DNA of 64,000 nucleotides from positions 62,001-126,000 of the forward strand of contig NZ_JARVSF010000011.1 of NCBI RefSeq assembly GCF_030209355.1, read 5' to 3'. The translations under genes and the position numbers were made by a program. Each line of letters starts with the position of its first letter. Within the stretch, counting starts at the first letter, position 1. Under the pieces are notes generated by a model. It had not been told where the DNA came from. It saw nothing but the letters and a program-made list of their open reading frames with translations, and made no database searches. Of the stretch, positions 49,863 through 59,919 are shown piece by piece. This DNA comes from Pseudarthrobacter sp. fls2-241-R2A-127. Its GTDB lineage: Bacteria > Actinomycetota > Actinomycetes > Actinomycetales > Micrococcaceae.

Positions 49863-52402
49863 CACTGGCACCCGCCCGGCCTTCAGGCACCGGGCATGAA
49901 GCCCACCACCAGCCTGCACCGCCTCCCGGGCGTGCGCGTGCCGGCGTTTACCCGTGGGCGATGGCGGTGGCGATTTCGGTGGCTGTCTGCGGGGCGGCCC
50001 TCTCGCTGAACGGCGTCCTTCGCGGCTGGAACTGGTTCTGGCCCGTGCTGACCACCGTGCTGGTGGTCAGCACTTCCCTCGCAGCCCTGCGTACGGTCCG
50101 CGCCCAGCCCCTCCTGGTCACGGCAGGCGGGTTCATCTCCTTGGCCGCCGTCATGACGCTGACCTTCTTCCGCAATTCAAGTTTCCTGTGGGTTTTTCCG
50201 ACCGGCGCCACGCTCCCCGACCTTGACCGGTTGATGCGGCGGGCCAGCGAGACCGTCCTGTCGGAGACGGCGCCCGTGGCGCCCAACGCCGGAATCGTCA
50301 TGGTGGTATGTGCGGTGCTTGGCCTGGCCGTCATCCTGGTCGATGCCCTGGCGGTGCCCCTCCGCATGCCCGCCGCCTCCGGGGTTGGCCTGCTGGCGCT
50401 GCTGGTGGTTCCCGCCATGATCAAGCCCCAGAGCGTGGGCATGTGGAGCTTCGCTGCCACCGCGGCCGGCTACCTGTTGATCCTGGCCTGCAGCCAGCGG
50501 TTTGCCCCGGACGGAAGGCTGCAGTCCGGCGCGCCCCGCAACCCCGGCCTGGCCAGGCGCGCAGCGCTGACCGGGGCCGCGGCCATGGTGGCCACCCTGT
50601 TGCTGCCGCTGGCCATTCCCGGCTTCGACCAGGGCACGTTCCCACAAGGGTCCAGGCTCAACCCGTGGGGCGGCACCACCGGCCTGAACCCGATGATCAC
50701 GCTGGGCAGCAGCCTCCGCGCACCGGACGGCAGCGGACGGATCACCTATGCCACCAATTCCACCACCCCGCTCTACCTCCGTTCCGTCACGGTGGACAAC
50801 TTCGACGGCGACTCGTGGGGTCCTGACGACCGCACCGCGTCCCGGGTCCCGCTGGACGGGCGGATCGACCCCGGATACGCAGTCTTCGCGGACGAGCAGG
50901 TGCGCCTGGTTACCGCCATCGACACCGGTTCCTTCACGAGCCCTTACCTGCCGGTCCCGTATGCGCCTGAGACCGTCCGGGGCCTCGGCGGCGAATGGAC
51001 GTGGGACCCTGCCACCCTGAGCATTAAGGGCACCGACACCACCACCCGGCGCCAGGAGTACGTCGTGACGTCGACGCAGCCGAAGCTCTCGGCCGCGATC
51101 CTGGCCCAGGCGTCCGGACCTGTCCGGGGTATCCCTGACGACTTCAGCCGGATTCCCGGCAATGTCCCGGACATCGTCAAGACCACCGCCAATAAGGTGG
51201 CCGGCGCCGCAGGAACGCCATACCAGAAGGCCATGGCCATCCAGAAGTACCTGCGCTCATCCGAGTTCACGTATTCGCTCCAGTCCCCGGTCCAAGGTGG
51301 CTATGACGGAAACGGCCTTTCTGTCCTGGCGGATTTCCTCCAGCAAAAGAGCGGATACTGCATCCACTACGCCTCCGCCATGGCTGTGATGGCGCGGCTG
51401 GAAGGAATCCCCAGCAGGATCGCCGTCGGATACGCCCCGGGCAGGCTGACCGGGGCGACCATCGCCGTGGCCGGGCAAGGTGCGCTTCCGGAATACGAGG
51501 CTGACGCCCGCGACGCCCACGCGTGGCCCGAGCTGTACTTCCAGGGCCTGGGCTGGGTGCCGTTCGAACCTACGCCGTCGCGGGGCGTGGTCCCTGACTA
51601 CGCCACCGACGCGCCGGCCCCCACCGTCCCGGATACCCTGGGCAACAATGACGGCCTCGTCCCCGACGCCGCCCCCGCGCCCTCCGCCTCCCCGAGCGCC
51701 ACCGCGTCGCCGGTCCCCGGAGGCACGGGCAGCGGCGAGGGCGATTCGGCCCGGGTGCTGCCGTGGCTCCTCGGCGCTGCCGCCGTGCTGGGCGTGTTGC
51801 TCCTGGCGGCCGCACCGCACCTGGTCCGTTCCGGTACGCGGACGCGGCGGTTGAACCCGCGGTCCCCGGACCAGGCCGTCCCGCTGGCGTGGAACGAACT
51901 GACGGACCTTGGCACCGATTACGGAGTGCTGGCTGCGCCCAGCGAGACTCCCAGGGCGTATGCGGCCAGGTTCCGGCAAACGCTGCTGGGCGAACCTGGC
52001 GGCTTGGACCGCGAAGCGCACCAGGCCGTGGCCATGCTGACGTCCGCTTTCGAGCACCACCGCTACGGACGCCCGGATAACGATGTGCCGCCAAACGGCC
52101 AGCGGGGGCACCCGGCCGGCCAGGACATCCAGGCCGGGGTCGCCGCCCTGGAGGACTCCCTCCGGCAGAATTCCACCCTGCCCCGCCGCCTGCGGGCGGC
52201 CTGGCTTCCGCCGTCGGTCATCCGCCGCCTGGGGCTGCTGCTGGGCTTGCCGTTCAGGGCCGCCGGCAGCGGCGTCCGGAGCGTCTTCCATGCGGCCGCG
52301 CATTCCCGACACAGGAGTGCCGCTGGAAAGTCCGGGGCACAGTTGGCGGGCCGGCCGGCGGCACCGGCGGACGACGGCGTTCGCCGGCCGGGCAGGGGCT
52401 GA
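49859..52402 (+). CDS. TgpA-like transglutaminase membrane protein (DUF3488 plus transglutaminase)
   Basis: An 847-residue protein. About six membrane helices occupy residues ~35-265 (DUF3488). An outside transglutaminase-like domain has Cys501 in KSGYCIHYASAM and His554 in DAHAWPELYF, with the third residue expected in the WVPFEPTP region. A Pro/Ala/Ser linker leads to one more helix near residue 640 and a DUF4129-like cytoplasmic tail. It may act as a peptidase or crosslinker at the cell surface; the substrate is unknown. The start overlaps the DUF58 stop by ATGA. Confidence 0.9.
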   Translation: MTLAPARPSGTGHEAHHQPAPPPGRARAGVYPWAMAVAISVAVCGAALSLNGVLRGWNWFWPVLTTVLVVSTSLAALRTVRAQPLLVTAGGFISLAAVMTLTFFRNSSFLWVFPTGATLPDLDRLMRRASETVLSETAPVAPNAGIVMVVCAVLGLAVILVDALAVPLRMPAASGVGLLALLVVPAMIKPQSVGMWSFAATAAGYLLILACSQRFAPDGRLQSGAPRNPGLARRAALTGAAAMVATLLLPLAIPGFDQGTFPQGSRLNPWGGTTGLNPMITLGSSLRAPDGSGRITYATNSTTPLYLRSVTVDNFDGDSWGPDDRTASRVPLDGRIDPGYAVFADEQVRLVTAIDTGSFTSPYLPVPYAPETVRGLGGEWTWDPATLSIKGTDTTTRRQEYVVTSTQPKLSAAILAQASGPVRGIPDDFSRIPGNVPDIVKTTANKVAGAAGTPYQKAMAIQKYLRSSEFTYSLQSPVQGGYDGNGLSVLADFLQQKSGYCIHYASAMAVMARLEGIPSRIAVGYAPGRLTGATIAVAGQGALPEYEADARDAHAWPELYFQGLGWVPFEPTPSRGVVPDYATDAPAPTVPDTLGNNDGLVPDAAPAPSASPSATASPVPGGTGSGEGDSARVLPWLLGAAAVLGVLLLAAAPHLVRSGTRTRRLNPRSPDQAVPLAWNELTDLGTDYGVLAAPSETPRAYAARFRQTLLGEPGGLDREAHQAVAMLTSAFEHHRYGRPDNDVPPNGQRGHPAGQDIQAGVAALEDSLRQNSTLPRRLRAAWLPPSVIRRLGLLLGLPFRAAGSGVRSVFHAAAHSRHRSAAGKSGAQLAGRPAAPADDGVRRPGRG

Positions 52403-52410
52403 ACGCAAAA

Positions 52411-52440
52411 GTGCCGGCCGGGAAGAATCCCGGCCGGCAC
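52411..52440. terminator. Bidirectional terminator, transglutaminase/gabD
   Basis: GTGCCGGCCGGGA (52411-52423) pairs perfectly with 52428-52440 around an AGAA loop. On the minus strand it is followed by TTTT, so it serves the gabD transcript best; it also lies just after the convergent transglutaminase gene. Confidence 0.9.
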
Positions 52441-52463
52441 AGGCGGTCATGGAACCGCCGGAG

Positions 52464-53963
52464 CTATCCCGCGTAGGGGTCGGCGATGCCGATGTACTGG
52501 GTGTAGAGGTATTCCTCGATGCCTTCGAGCCCGCCTTCACGGCCCAGGCCGGACTGCTTGACGCCACCGAACGGTGCCGCGGCGTTGGAGATGACGCCTG
52601 CGTTCAGGCCGAGCATGCCGGTCTCGAGCCGCTCACCCATCCGGATACCGCGGTTGAGGTCCTTCGTGAAGACATACGCCACCAGCCCGTATTCGGTGTT
52701 GTTGGCCAGCCGCACGGCTTCGTCCTCGGTGGAGAAGGTGATGATCGGGGCGACGGGTCCGAAGATTTCCTCCGAGAGGATACGGGTGCCTTCGGAGACG
52801 CCGGAGAGGATGGTGGGCTGGTAGAAGTAGCCCGGGCCCTCAACCGGTGCGCCGCCCAGGACCGCCGTCGCACCGGAGGCAACGGCGTCAGAGACCAACT
52901 CGTGGACCTTGTCCCGGCTCTTGGCATCGATCAGCGGACCCACCTTGGACTCCGGTTCGGTGCCGCGGGCCGTGGTCATGTCCTTCATCTTCGCAGCGAA
53001 CTTCTCCGCGAATTCGGCGGCCACGGACTCGTGCACGATGAACCGGTTCGCCGCAGTGCAGGCCTCGCCCATGTTGCGCAATTTCGCCAGCATTGCACCG
53101 GTCACCGCAGCGTCCAGGTCCGCGTCCTCGAAGACCAGGAACGGGGCGTTGCCACCAAGTTCCATGGAGGTGCGCAGTACGGTGCCGGAAGCGTCGGAGA
53201 GCAGGCGTCGGCCCACCTCGGTGGAGCCGGTGAAGGAGAGCTTGCGCAGCCGGGAGTCCTTGATCAGGGGCCCCGTGGTTTCCCCGGCCGTGGAGGTGGG
53301 GATGAGGTTCAGGACCCCGGCGGGCAGGCCGGCTTCCTGCATGACGGCGGCGAACAGCTGGGACGTCAGCGGCGTCAGGTTGGCGGACTTCAGCACCATG
53401 GTGCAGCCGGCGGCCACAGCGGGAGCGATCTTGCGGGTGGCCATCGCCAGCGGGAAGTTCCACGGCGTGATCAGCAGGCACGGGCCCACCGGCTTCTTGG
53501 TCACCAGCAGCCGGGACTTGCCATCCGGGGAGACCGAGTACCGGCCGAACGCCCGGACGGCTTCCTCGGAGAACCAGCGCAGGAACTCGGCACCGTAGGT
53601 GACTTCGCCCCGGGCCTCGGCCAGCGGCTTGCCCATTTCCAGGGTCATCAGCAGCGCAAAGTCCTCGGCCCGTTCAGTGACCAGTTCGAAAGCGCGGCGG
53701 AGGATTTCACCGCGCTCACGCGCCGGCACCTTGGCCCAGGATTCCTGGGCCGCTGCAGCGGCGTCCAAGGCTGCGGCGGCATCCTTGGCGCCGGCGTCGG
53801 CGATGCTCAGCAGCACCTTCCCGGTGGCGGGATCCTCGACGTCGAACGTCTTGCCGGAGGCTGCGTCGCGCCACTCACCGTTGATGAGCAGTCCGGTCGG
53901 AACGGAGGCCAAAAGCCGGGTTTCGCGCTCGGCGGTAACGGCCGGCTGTGCAGTGACAGTCAC
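52464..53963 (-). CDS. gabD: Succinate-semialdehyde dehydrogenase [NAD(P)+]
   Basis: A 499-residue aldehyde dehydrogenase oxidising succinate semialdehyde, the last step of GABA breakdown. Nucleotide-binding FTGSTEVGRRL, the general-base Glu in ELGGNAPF and the nucleophile Cys in GEACTAANRF are present; LITPWNFPLAMATRKIAPA and GLNAGVISNAAAPFGGVKQS fit the GabD class. GTG 53963 is five bases after GAGGGAG. It stands alone; the 184 bp upstream hold its promoter region and no other gene. Other short aldehydes are possible substrates. Confidence 0.9.
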   Translation of the reverse strand: MTVTAQPAVTAERETRLLASVPTGLLINGEWRDAASGKTFDVEDPATGKVLLSIADAGAKDAAAALDAAAAAQESWAKVPARERGEILRRAFELVTERAEDFALLMTLEMGKPLAEARGEVTYGAEFLRWFSEEAVRAFGRYSVSPDGKSRLLVTKKPVGPCLLITPWNFPLAMATRKIAPAVAAGCTMVLKSANLTPLTSQLFAAVMQEAGLPAGVLNLIPTSTAGETTGPLIKDSRLRKLSFTGSTEVGRRLLSDASGTVLRTSMELGGNAPFLVFEDADLDAAVTGAMLAKLRNMGEACTAANRFIVHESVAAEFAEKFAAKMKDMTTARGTEPESKVGPLIDAKSRDKVHELVSDAVASGATAVLGGAPVEGPGYFYQPTILSGVSEGTRILSEEIFGPVAPIITFSTEDEAVRLANNTEYGLVAYVFTKDLNRGIRMGERLETGMLGLNAGVISNAAAPFGGVKQSGLGREGGLEGIEEYLYTQYIGIADPYAG

Positions 53964-54147
53964 GATGACTCCCTCGTCAGTAGGGTTTCTGGCAGCCCTG
54001 CGCCGCGGCCGGAGTGACCGGGATCATTGGGCTGATTAACAGCCAGACTACTGCGGGCCCCTCCCCCGGTCTACGCCGTTGCGCACTGCCGCTTGGGCTG
54101 GATGCTGTGCACCTGCACAGCTGCGGACGGAGTTCAGTGACCCGGCA

Positions 54148-55023
54148 TTACCGGGCGGCGAGGACGGCCGAGTAGAGCTCGCGCTTGCTGACGCGGACGT
54201 CCTCGGCAACCGCAGCCACTGCCTCCTTGAGCCGGATGCCCTGGGCCACCAGCTCGTTGACGGCGGCTACATGGTCCTCGGGTTTCCCGGCCGCCTGCTC
54301 CGGAGCCCCGCCGAGTACCACCGCGATCTCGCCGCGCACCTCATTGCCTTCGGCCCACTGAAGGAGTTCACCGATGGTTCCGCGGATCACTTCCTCGTAC
54401 GTCTTGGTCAGTTCACGGCACACGGCGATGGGCCGGTCCGGACCGAAACGCTCGCGCAGGGCGCGGAGCATGGCCTCGAGGCGGTGCGGGGCTTCGAAGA
54501 ACACCATGGTGCGGCGCTCCGCGGAGAGATCGGCCAGGCGCGACGCCCGTTCGCCCGCCTTGCGCGGGAGGAACCCTTCAAAGCAGAACCTGTCCGTCGG
54601 CAGGCCGGACAGCGCCAAGGCCGTGAGGACCGCGGAGGGACCCGGGACGGCAGTGACCGGAAGCCCCGCAGCGATGGCGCCCTCCACCAGCCGGAAGCCG
54701 GGGTCCGAGACGGCCGGCATGCCGGCGTCCGTCACCATGACCAGCGTGCTGCCCGCCCGCACCTGGTCAAGGAGCTCCGCCGTCCTGGTGGCCTCATTGT
54801 GTTCGTGGTAGCTGATCACCCGGCCCGTCACTGCGACGCCCAGGCTCTGGACCAGGCGGTGCAGGCGCCGGGTGTCTTCTGCCGCCACGATGTCGGCGGT
54901 GCCCAGCAGTTCAACAAGCCGGGCGGAAGCATCACCGGTATTCCCGATCGGAGTGGCGGCAAGGACGATCCGTCCCGTCGTCGAGGGGCCTGGATCAGGA
55001 AGGGTGCTGGGGTTCGGGTCCAC
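54148..55023 (-). CDS. rsmI: 16S rRNA (cytidine1402-2'-O)-methyltransferase RsmI
   Basis: A 291-residue tetrapyrrole-methylase-fold enzyme that 2'-O-methylates C1402 of 16S rRNA. Conserved segments are LAATPIGNTGDASARL, VAAEDTRRLHRL, ISYHEHNE, VTDAGMPAVSDPG and AVPGPSAVLTALALSG. It starts at GTG 55023 with a weak site and is divergent from the mannosyltransferase 45 bp away, the same pairing as Rv1003/Rv1002c in mycobacteria. Confidence 0.94.
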   Translation of the reverse strand: MDPNPSTLPDPGPSTTGRIVLAATPIGNTGDASARLVELLGTADIVAAEDTRRLHRLVQSLGVAVTGRVISYHEHNEATRTAELLDQVRAGSTLVMVTDAGMPAVSDPGFRLVEGAIAAGLPVTAVPGPSAVLTALALSGLPTDRFCFEGFLPRKAGERASRLADLSAERRTMVFFEAPHRLEAMLRALRERFGPDRPIAVCRELTKTYEEVIRGTIGELLQWAEGNEVRGEIAVVLGGAPEQAAGKPEDHVAAVNELVAQGIRLKEAVAAVAEDVRVSKRELYSAVLAAR

Positions 55024-55068
55024 CCGTCAAGCCTACTGCTGCCGGGTCTTCCAGCCGCAAAAGGTAGC

Positions 55069-56784
55069 ATGGGGCTCGTGACGCAGACCTCGACCCGGCC
55101 GGCCGGCGCCGGTGAACCCACCCCGCCGCCCTCCGCCGCCGGAGCCGCGGCAACCGCCACGCAACAGGCCCATCGGTGGATCAGCCGGCCGGATGAGGCA
55201 TTCACCGTCCAGGCCCTGACGGCACGGCTCGTGGGTACGCATGCTTCCTGGCGCGACCACCCGCCGTCCCTGCGCCTGTGGTTCGTCCTGGTCCCGGTCC
55301 TGACGGCGCTCATCGGCGGGGTCCTACGGTTCGTGCGTCTCGAGGTGCCGCACAAATTGGTGTTCGACGAGACGTACTACGTCAAGGATGCGTACTCCTA
55401 CCTGATCAGCGGCTATGAGCGGAGCTGGCCGGACAAGGCCAATGACTCATTCAATACCGGCAACCCCGATGTCCTGCTGAACACCCCGGAATACGTCGTC
55501 CATCCCCCGGTGGGTAAATGGATGATCGCCGCGGGCATGTGGCTCTTCGGTCCCGACAATCCCTTCGGCTGGCGCTTCGCCGCGGCGCTCACGGGGACAC
55601 TCACGGTGCTGCTGGTGTCGCTGGTGGCCTTAAAACTGTTCCGATCGCTTCCGCTGGCGGGTGCGGCGGGCCTGCTCCTCGCCGTCGACGGCCACCACCT
55701 GGTGATGTCCCGCACATCGCTGCTGGACATCTTCCTGACGTTCTGGATCCTTGCAGCGTTCGGTGCCCTGCTCATGGACCGGGACGACGGCCGGCGCCGG
55801 CTGGCAGCACGGCTGGCGCGAACTGCTGCCGCGAACGGCGGCCAACCGCCGGGCGGGGCCCTGCTGGCCGGGCCCTGGCTTGGCGTCCGCTGGTGGCGGA
55901 TCGCCGCCGGAATTTGCCTGGGCCTGGCAGTGGGCACCAAATGGTCCGGCCTCTTCTTCCTCGCCGGATTCGGCATCCTCACGGTGCTGTGGGACCTCAA
56001 CGCGCGGCGTGTCGCGGGCATCCGGGGCTGGATCAGTGGCGGTGTCATCCGGGACGGCATCCCGGCCTTCGGCGGGTTGGTACCCGTGGCCGGCATTGTC
56101 TACTCGGCCACATGGACGGGCTGGTTCCTCTCCGACAACGCCTACTTCCGCCACTGGGCGGAGAGCAATCCCTCCACCGAGTGGGGTTGGCTCCCCGACT
56201 CCGTCAGGTCCCTTATCCACTACCACCTGGAAGCGTACAAGTTCCATCAGGGCCTGAGCTCCGAGCACCCGTACCAGGCAAGCCCCTGGAGCTGGCTGGT
56301 AATGGGACGGCCGACGTCGTTCTTCTATGAGTCCCCACCCCAGGGCACCCCGGGCTGCGACGTGGAAAAGTGCACCTCCGCCATCCTGTCCGTGGGAAAC
56401 CCCCTGATCTGGTGGGCAGCGGCCATCTCGCTGGTGGTCCTGCTGTTCTGGTGGGCGGGACGCCGGGACTGGCGCGCGGGCGCGGTGCTGGCGGGCGTGG
56501 CCGCAGGATACCTGCCGTGGTTCATGTACCCCGAGCGCACCATGTTCTACTTCTACGCAGTGTCCTTTGAGCCGTTCCTGATCCTTGCCCTGGTGTATTG
56601 CCTGGGCCTGGTGCTGGGCCGCGCCACCGACCCGCCCTGGCGGCGCCGCTCCGGCCTGTACCTGGTAGCGCTGTACCTTGCCGCTGCCGTCCTGCTGTCG
56701 GCGTTCTTCTACCCGATCTGGACGGCCGAAGTCATCCCCTACGTCGACTGGAAAGTCCGGATGTGGATGCCGTCCTGGATCTAG
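55069..56784 (+). CDS. pmt: Polyprenyl-phosphate-mannose:protein mannosyltransferase (PMT)
   Basis: A 571-residue GT39 membrane enzyme that O-mannosylates exported proteins on the outer face of the membrane. About ten helices; the catalytic acidic pair Asp100-Glu101 is in KLVFDETYYVKDAYS, and PPVGKWMIAAG and WRFAAAL follow as in actinobacterial Pmt. The C-terminus has a typical TM bundle ending in the WKVRMWMPSWI tail. ATG 55069 follows AAAAGG by four bases; a GTG nine bases later is possible. Actinobacteria need it for Sec-dependent lipoprotein glycosylation. Confidence 0.93.
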   Translation: MGLVTQTSTRPAGAGEPTPPPSAAGAAATATQQAHRWISRPDEAFTVQALTARLVGTHASWRDHPPSLRLWFVLVPVLTALIGGVLRFVRLEVPHKLVFDETYYVKDAYSYLISGYERSWPDKANDSFNTGNPDVLLNTPEYVVHPPVGKWMIAAGMWLFGPDNPFGWRFAAALTGTLTVLLVSLVALKLFRSLPLAGAAGLLLAVDGHHLVMSRTSLLDIFLTFWILAAFGALLMDRDDGRRRLAARLARTAAANGGQPPGGALLAGPWLGVRWWRIAAGICLGLAVGTKWSGLFFLAGFGILTVLWDLNARRVAGIRGWISGGVIRDGIPAFGGLVPVAGIVYSATWTGWFLSDNAYFRHWAESNPSTEWGWLPDSVRSLIHYHLEAYKFHQGLSSEHPYQASPWSWLVMGRPTSFFYESPPQGTPGCDVEKCTSAILSVGNPLIWWAAAISLVVLLFWWAGRRDWRAGAVLAGVAAGYLPWFMYPERTMFYFYAVSFEPFLILALVYCLGLVLGRATDPPWRRRSGLYLVALYLAAAVLLSAFFYPIWTAEVIPYVDWKVRMWMPSWI

Positions 56785-56851
56785 GGCAGGATGGCAACAG
56801 AGACCTGATAGAGCCGCCGCCGCGGCGTGGCAGCGGAAACGGAGACCTGCT

Positions 56852-58681
56852 GTGAGAGAAGCGAGCACGGAACTGCTGGTTGAGCTTGATGCCAACAGCA
56901 ACGTGACTGACCTGCTGCTGGAGCAGCATGCCACCAACCCCGCCCACGCCCTGTACCGGCGCAAAGGCCCGAACGGCTGGGTGGACGTTTCCGCGCAAAA
57001 GTTCCTCCAGGACGTCAGCGCCCTGGCCAAGGGGCTCATCGCCGGCGGCCTTGAGCCCGGCGACACGGTGGCCGTGATGTCCCGCACCTCCTATGAGTGG
57101 ACCCTGGTGGACTTTGCCATCTGGTTCGCAGGCGGCGTCACCGTGCCCATCTACGAAACGTCATCCGCCAGCCAGGTGGAGTGGATCATCCAGGACGCCG
57201 GGGTCCGCCGCGTGTTCGCGGGCGACCACGACACGGTCCAGCTCGTGGCCGGCGTCCTGGCCGGCTCTGCCGCGCTCAGGGACCGCCTGGTCAACGTGGT
57301 GCGGATGGATTACGACGGCGAGGCCCCGGACCTTGCCAGCCTTGCCGCAGCAGGCGCCGGAGTCAGCGACGCCGAGCTGGAGCGGCAGCGCAGCCGCGCC
57401 GGCCTGGACGACCTCGCGTCCCTGGTGTACACGTCGGGCACCACTGGCAAGCCCAAGGGATGCGAAATCACGCACGGGAACTTCGCGCTGGTGGCCAAGA
57501 ACATCGTTGCGTTCCTGCCCGAAATCCTGCAAAGGGACCAAGCCCGCACGCTGATGTTCCTGCCGTTGGCCCACGTGCTGGCCCGGGCCGTGCAGGTCGT
57601 GTGCCTTACCGCCGGGGCCACCCTGGGGCACACCCCCGGCGCCGACCAACTGCTGGAGGACCTGGGTTCGTTCCGGCCAACGTTCCTTTTGGTGGTGCCC
57701 CGGATCTTCGAGAAAGTCCGGGCAACCGCGGCGCACAAAGCCGCAGTGGCGGGCAAGGGCCGGCTGTTCGAGGCGGCATCGGCGGCAGCCATCGAGTACT
57801 CACGTGAGCAGGACCGGCAGAGCCGGGGAGAGGGTCCGGGGCCCGGCCTGCTCAACCGCGTGCGGCACGGACTGTTCGACCGGCTGGTGTATCCCCGTCT
57901 GCGGCAGGCGCTGGGCGGCGAGGTGGGATACACCGTGTCCGGAGCCAGTCCCCTCGCACTGGATGACGCTCACTTCTTCCGAGGCGTGGGCATTCCCGTC
58001 CTGGAAGGCTACGGGCTGACCGAAACCACGGCACCCTGCACAGCCAACACCCCGTCCCGCACCAAAGTGGGCACGGTGGGGATTCCCGTACCCGGGACCA
58101 CCATCCGGGTAGCCGAGGACGGCGAGATTTTGGTCAAGGGCATTGGCGTGTTCCGCGGCTACCACGCAAACCCTGCCGCGAACGCCGAGGCCTTCGTGGA
58201 CGGATTCTTCCGGACCGGAGACCTCGGTGTGCTGGACAAGGACGGATTCCTCACCGTCACCGGCCGGAAGAAGGACCTGCTGGTCACCGCGGGCGGTAAG
58301 AACGTGGCGCCCGGCCCGCTGGAGGAGAAGATCCGGACCCATCAGCTGGTGGGCCATGCGGTGCTGGTGGGAGACGGGAAGCCGTTCGTGTCCGCGTTGC
58401 TCACCCTTGATCCGGAAGGGGTGGCCAACTGGCGGTCGGAGCGTGGCCTGCCACCGCTCGCCCTCAGTGAAGCCACCAGCGATCCCCAGGTCCTGGCCGC
58501 CGTGCAGGAAGCGGTGGACCTGGCCAACCAGTTGGTGTCCAAAGCCGAGTCGGTGCGCACCTTCACGCTGCTCGACACCGAATTCAGCGTGGAATCCGGG
58601 CACCTGACGCCATCATTGAAACTGAAGCGGGCCGCCGTGGTCCAGGAGTATCAGGCGGAGATCGCCAAGATCTACGGCTGA
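56852..58681 (+). CDS. Long-chain fatty-acid-CoA ligase (AMP-forming)
   Basis: A 609-residue ANL-superfamily enzyme activating a long-chain fatty acid through an acyl-AMP. ATP loop: LVYTSGTTGKPKGCEITHGN. Further marks are GYGLTETTA, RTGDLGVLDKDGFLTVTGR and the C-terminal TAGGKNVAPGPLEE. The length and sequence place it with the FadD15/FAA1-like group. GTG 56852 is six bases after GGAGA; longer starts lack a site. It lies 67 bp after the mannosyltransferase on the same strand and overlaps the convergent membrane-protein gene by ten bases. Confidence 0.93.
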   Translation: MREASTELLVELDANSNVTDLLLEQHATNPAHALYRRKGPNGWVDVSAQKFLQDVSALAKGLIAGGLEPGDTVAVMSRTSYEWTLVDFAIWFAGGVTVPIYETSSASQVEWIIQDAGVRRVFAGDHDTVQLVAGVLAGSAALRDRLVNVVRMDYDGEAPDLASLAAAGAGVSDAELERQRSRAGLDDLASLVYTSGTTGKPKGCEITHGNFALVAKNIVAFLPEILQRDQARTLMFLPLAHVLARAVQVVCLTAGATLGHTPGADQLLEDLGSFRPTFLLVVPRIFEKVRATAAHKAAVAGKGRLFEAASAAAIEYSREQDRQSRGEGPGPGLLNRVRHGLFDRLVYPRLRQALGGEVGYTVSGASPLALDDAHFFRGVGIPVLEGYGLTETTAPCTANTPSRTKVGTVGIPVPGTTIRVAEDGEILVKGIGVFRGYHANPAANAEAFVDGFFRTGDLGVLDKDGFLTVTGRKKDLLVTAGGKNVAPGPLEEKIRTHQLVGHAVLVGDGKPFVSALLTLDPEGVANWRSERGLPPLALSEATSDPQVLAAVQEAVDLANQLVSKAESVRTFTLLDTEFSVESGHLTPSLKLKRAAVVQEYQAEIAKIYG

Positions 58682-59832
58682 ACCGCCGGAGCCGGCTCCG
58701 CGGCCGCGTCGGCGGCTGCGTTCTCCCGGACAATGCCGCGACGGCGGCGGGTGGGCCAGGTCAGCACCAGCGTGAGGATGGACGCCAGGAGCACCATCGC
58801 GCCGATGCCGATGCCGGCGTCGATCCAGAACTGGCTCGGGAACAACCGGATCAGGGTGTCGTCCAGGCTGAAGGTCCAGGACCCGTCGGCAAAGAAGATC
58901 CGGTGGAATTCCGTGAAGAACTGCTGCCAGCCCAGGGCCGCCAGCGTGCCCAGGCTCAGGATCAGCACCAGGGTAATGATCGAACCGGCGAAGAGGGCAC
59001 GCCGGATTCCGCCGGTGCTGCGCTTGCGGAGGTAAACGATGGCGATCAGGGCGAGGATGAGCAGCGCGGCGCCGGCGCCGAAGGTGGAGAGGATGACCAC
59101 CTTGACGTCAGCCATGTGGCTGACCTCACCGTCTTTGAAGAGCTTTTCGCCGCCGCGCAGCACAAGGTCTCCGAGGTACCGCGGTCCGGCCCAGTTGCTC
59201 AGGTAGTCCACGGCGTAGGAACCGTAGGACATCCTGTCGTCGGTGCTGAAGCCGTATCCGTCGCCGGGGAAGCCGGGACGGTTGTACTCCACCCACAGGA
59301 AGAGCGGGCTGGTCACGGCGCGGACGGCCAGGATCAGGAGGATGAAGGGGTAGATGATGGCCAGCACGACCTGCATGACGCGCGGTGCCACGGGTTTGGC
59401 GTTGGCGGCGCTTTCGCGCTGGGCGTTGCGGCGCTCCACCTCTTCCTCGGGCGGCCGGACAGACAGGGCGGAGGTGGGCAACGGTTCCTTGAAGACTTGC
59501 GGGCTGGCAGTGTCGCGGGGCTTATCAGCGGAGGTTCCGGCAGTTGCCGGCGTGGATCCTGCGGCCGGAGACCCGTTGCCGGAAGAGCCGACGGCGGCTT
59601 CGGCCGCCCGGCGGCCCGCCCTGCTGTCGGGCTGCGGTGCTTTGGCTTCCTCCACAGCTTCTTCCCGGCCGGACGTCTTGCCGGCTGGTGTCAGCCAGGA
59701 AAACGCGGGCTCGTCGGAATCCCCGGAGGTGTCCAGGAGTGGTTCCGGCTGCGGCGCATCGCTTTTGGCGCGGGCCGGTGTTTCGTCGTTCACAGCAGCG
59801 TCACTTCCGTCGGGTTTCCGCACCGGTCCCAA
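58672..59832 (-). CDS. TIGR01906-family (DUF1461) membrane protein
   Basis: A 386-residue protein. The first ~150 residues are hydrophilic, rich in Pro, Ala and Glu, and probably disordered. The remainder is the TIGR01906 domain with four membrane helices, an outside loop containing EYNRPGFPGDGYGFSTDDR, and HMADVKVVILSTFGAGAALL. Function unknown. The first start (TTG 59832) has no clear ribosome binding site; GTG at about 59793, ahead of NDETPARAK, is equally likely. The gene is convergent with the acyl-CoA ligase. Confidence 0.82.
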   Translation of the reverse strand: MGPVRKPDGSDAAVNDETPARAKSDAPQPEPLLDTSGDSDEPAFSWLTPAGKTSGREEAVEEAKAPQPDSRAGRRAAEAAVGSSGNGSPAAGSTPATAGTSADKPRDTASPQVFKEPLPTSALSVRPPEEEVERRNAQRESAANAKPVAPRVMQVVLAIIYPFILLILAVRAVTSPLFLWVEYNRPGFPGDGYGFSTDDRMSYGSYAVDYLSNWAGPRYLGDLVLRGGEKLFKDGEVSHMADVKVVILSTFGAGAALLILALIAIVYLRKRSTGGIRRALFAGSIITLVLILSLGTLAALGWQQFFTEFHRIFFADGSWTFSLDDTLIRLFPSQFWIDAGIGIGAMVLLASILTLVLTWPTRRRRGIVRENAAADAAAEPAPAVQP

Positions 59833-59919
59833 GTCTGCCGGCGCGATTCATTCTGCCCTCGAGCCTACCGTCCGGAACTTCTGCTGGGCGAGGAACCACC
59901 CCGCCTGGATTACAACGAT

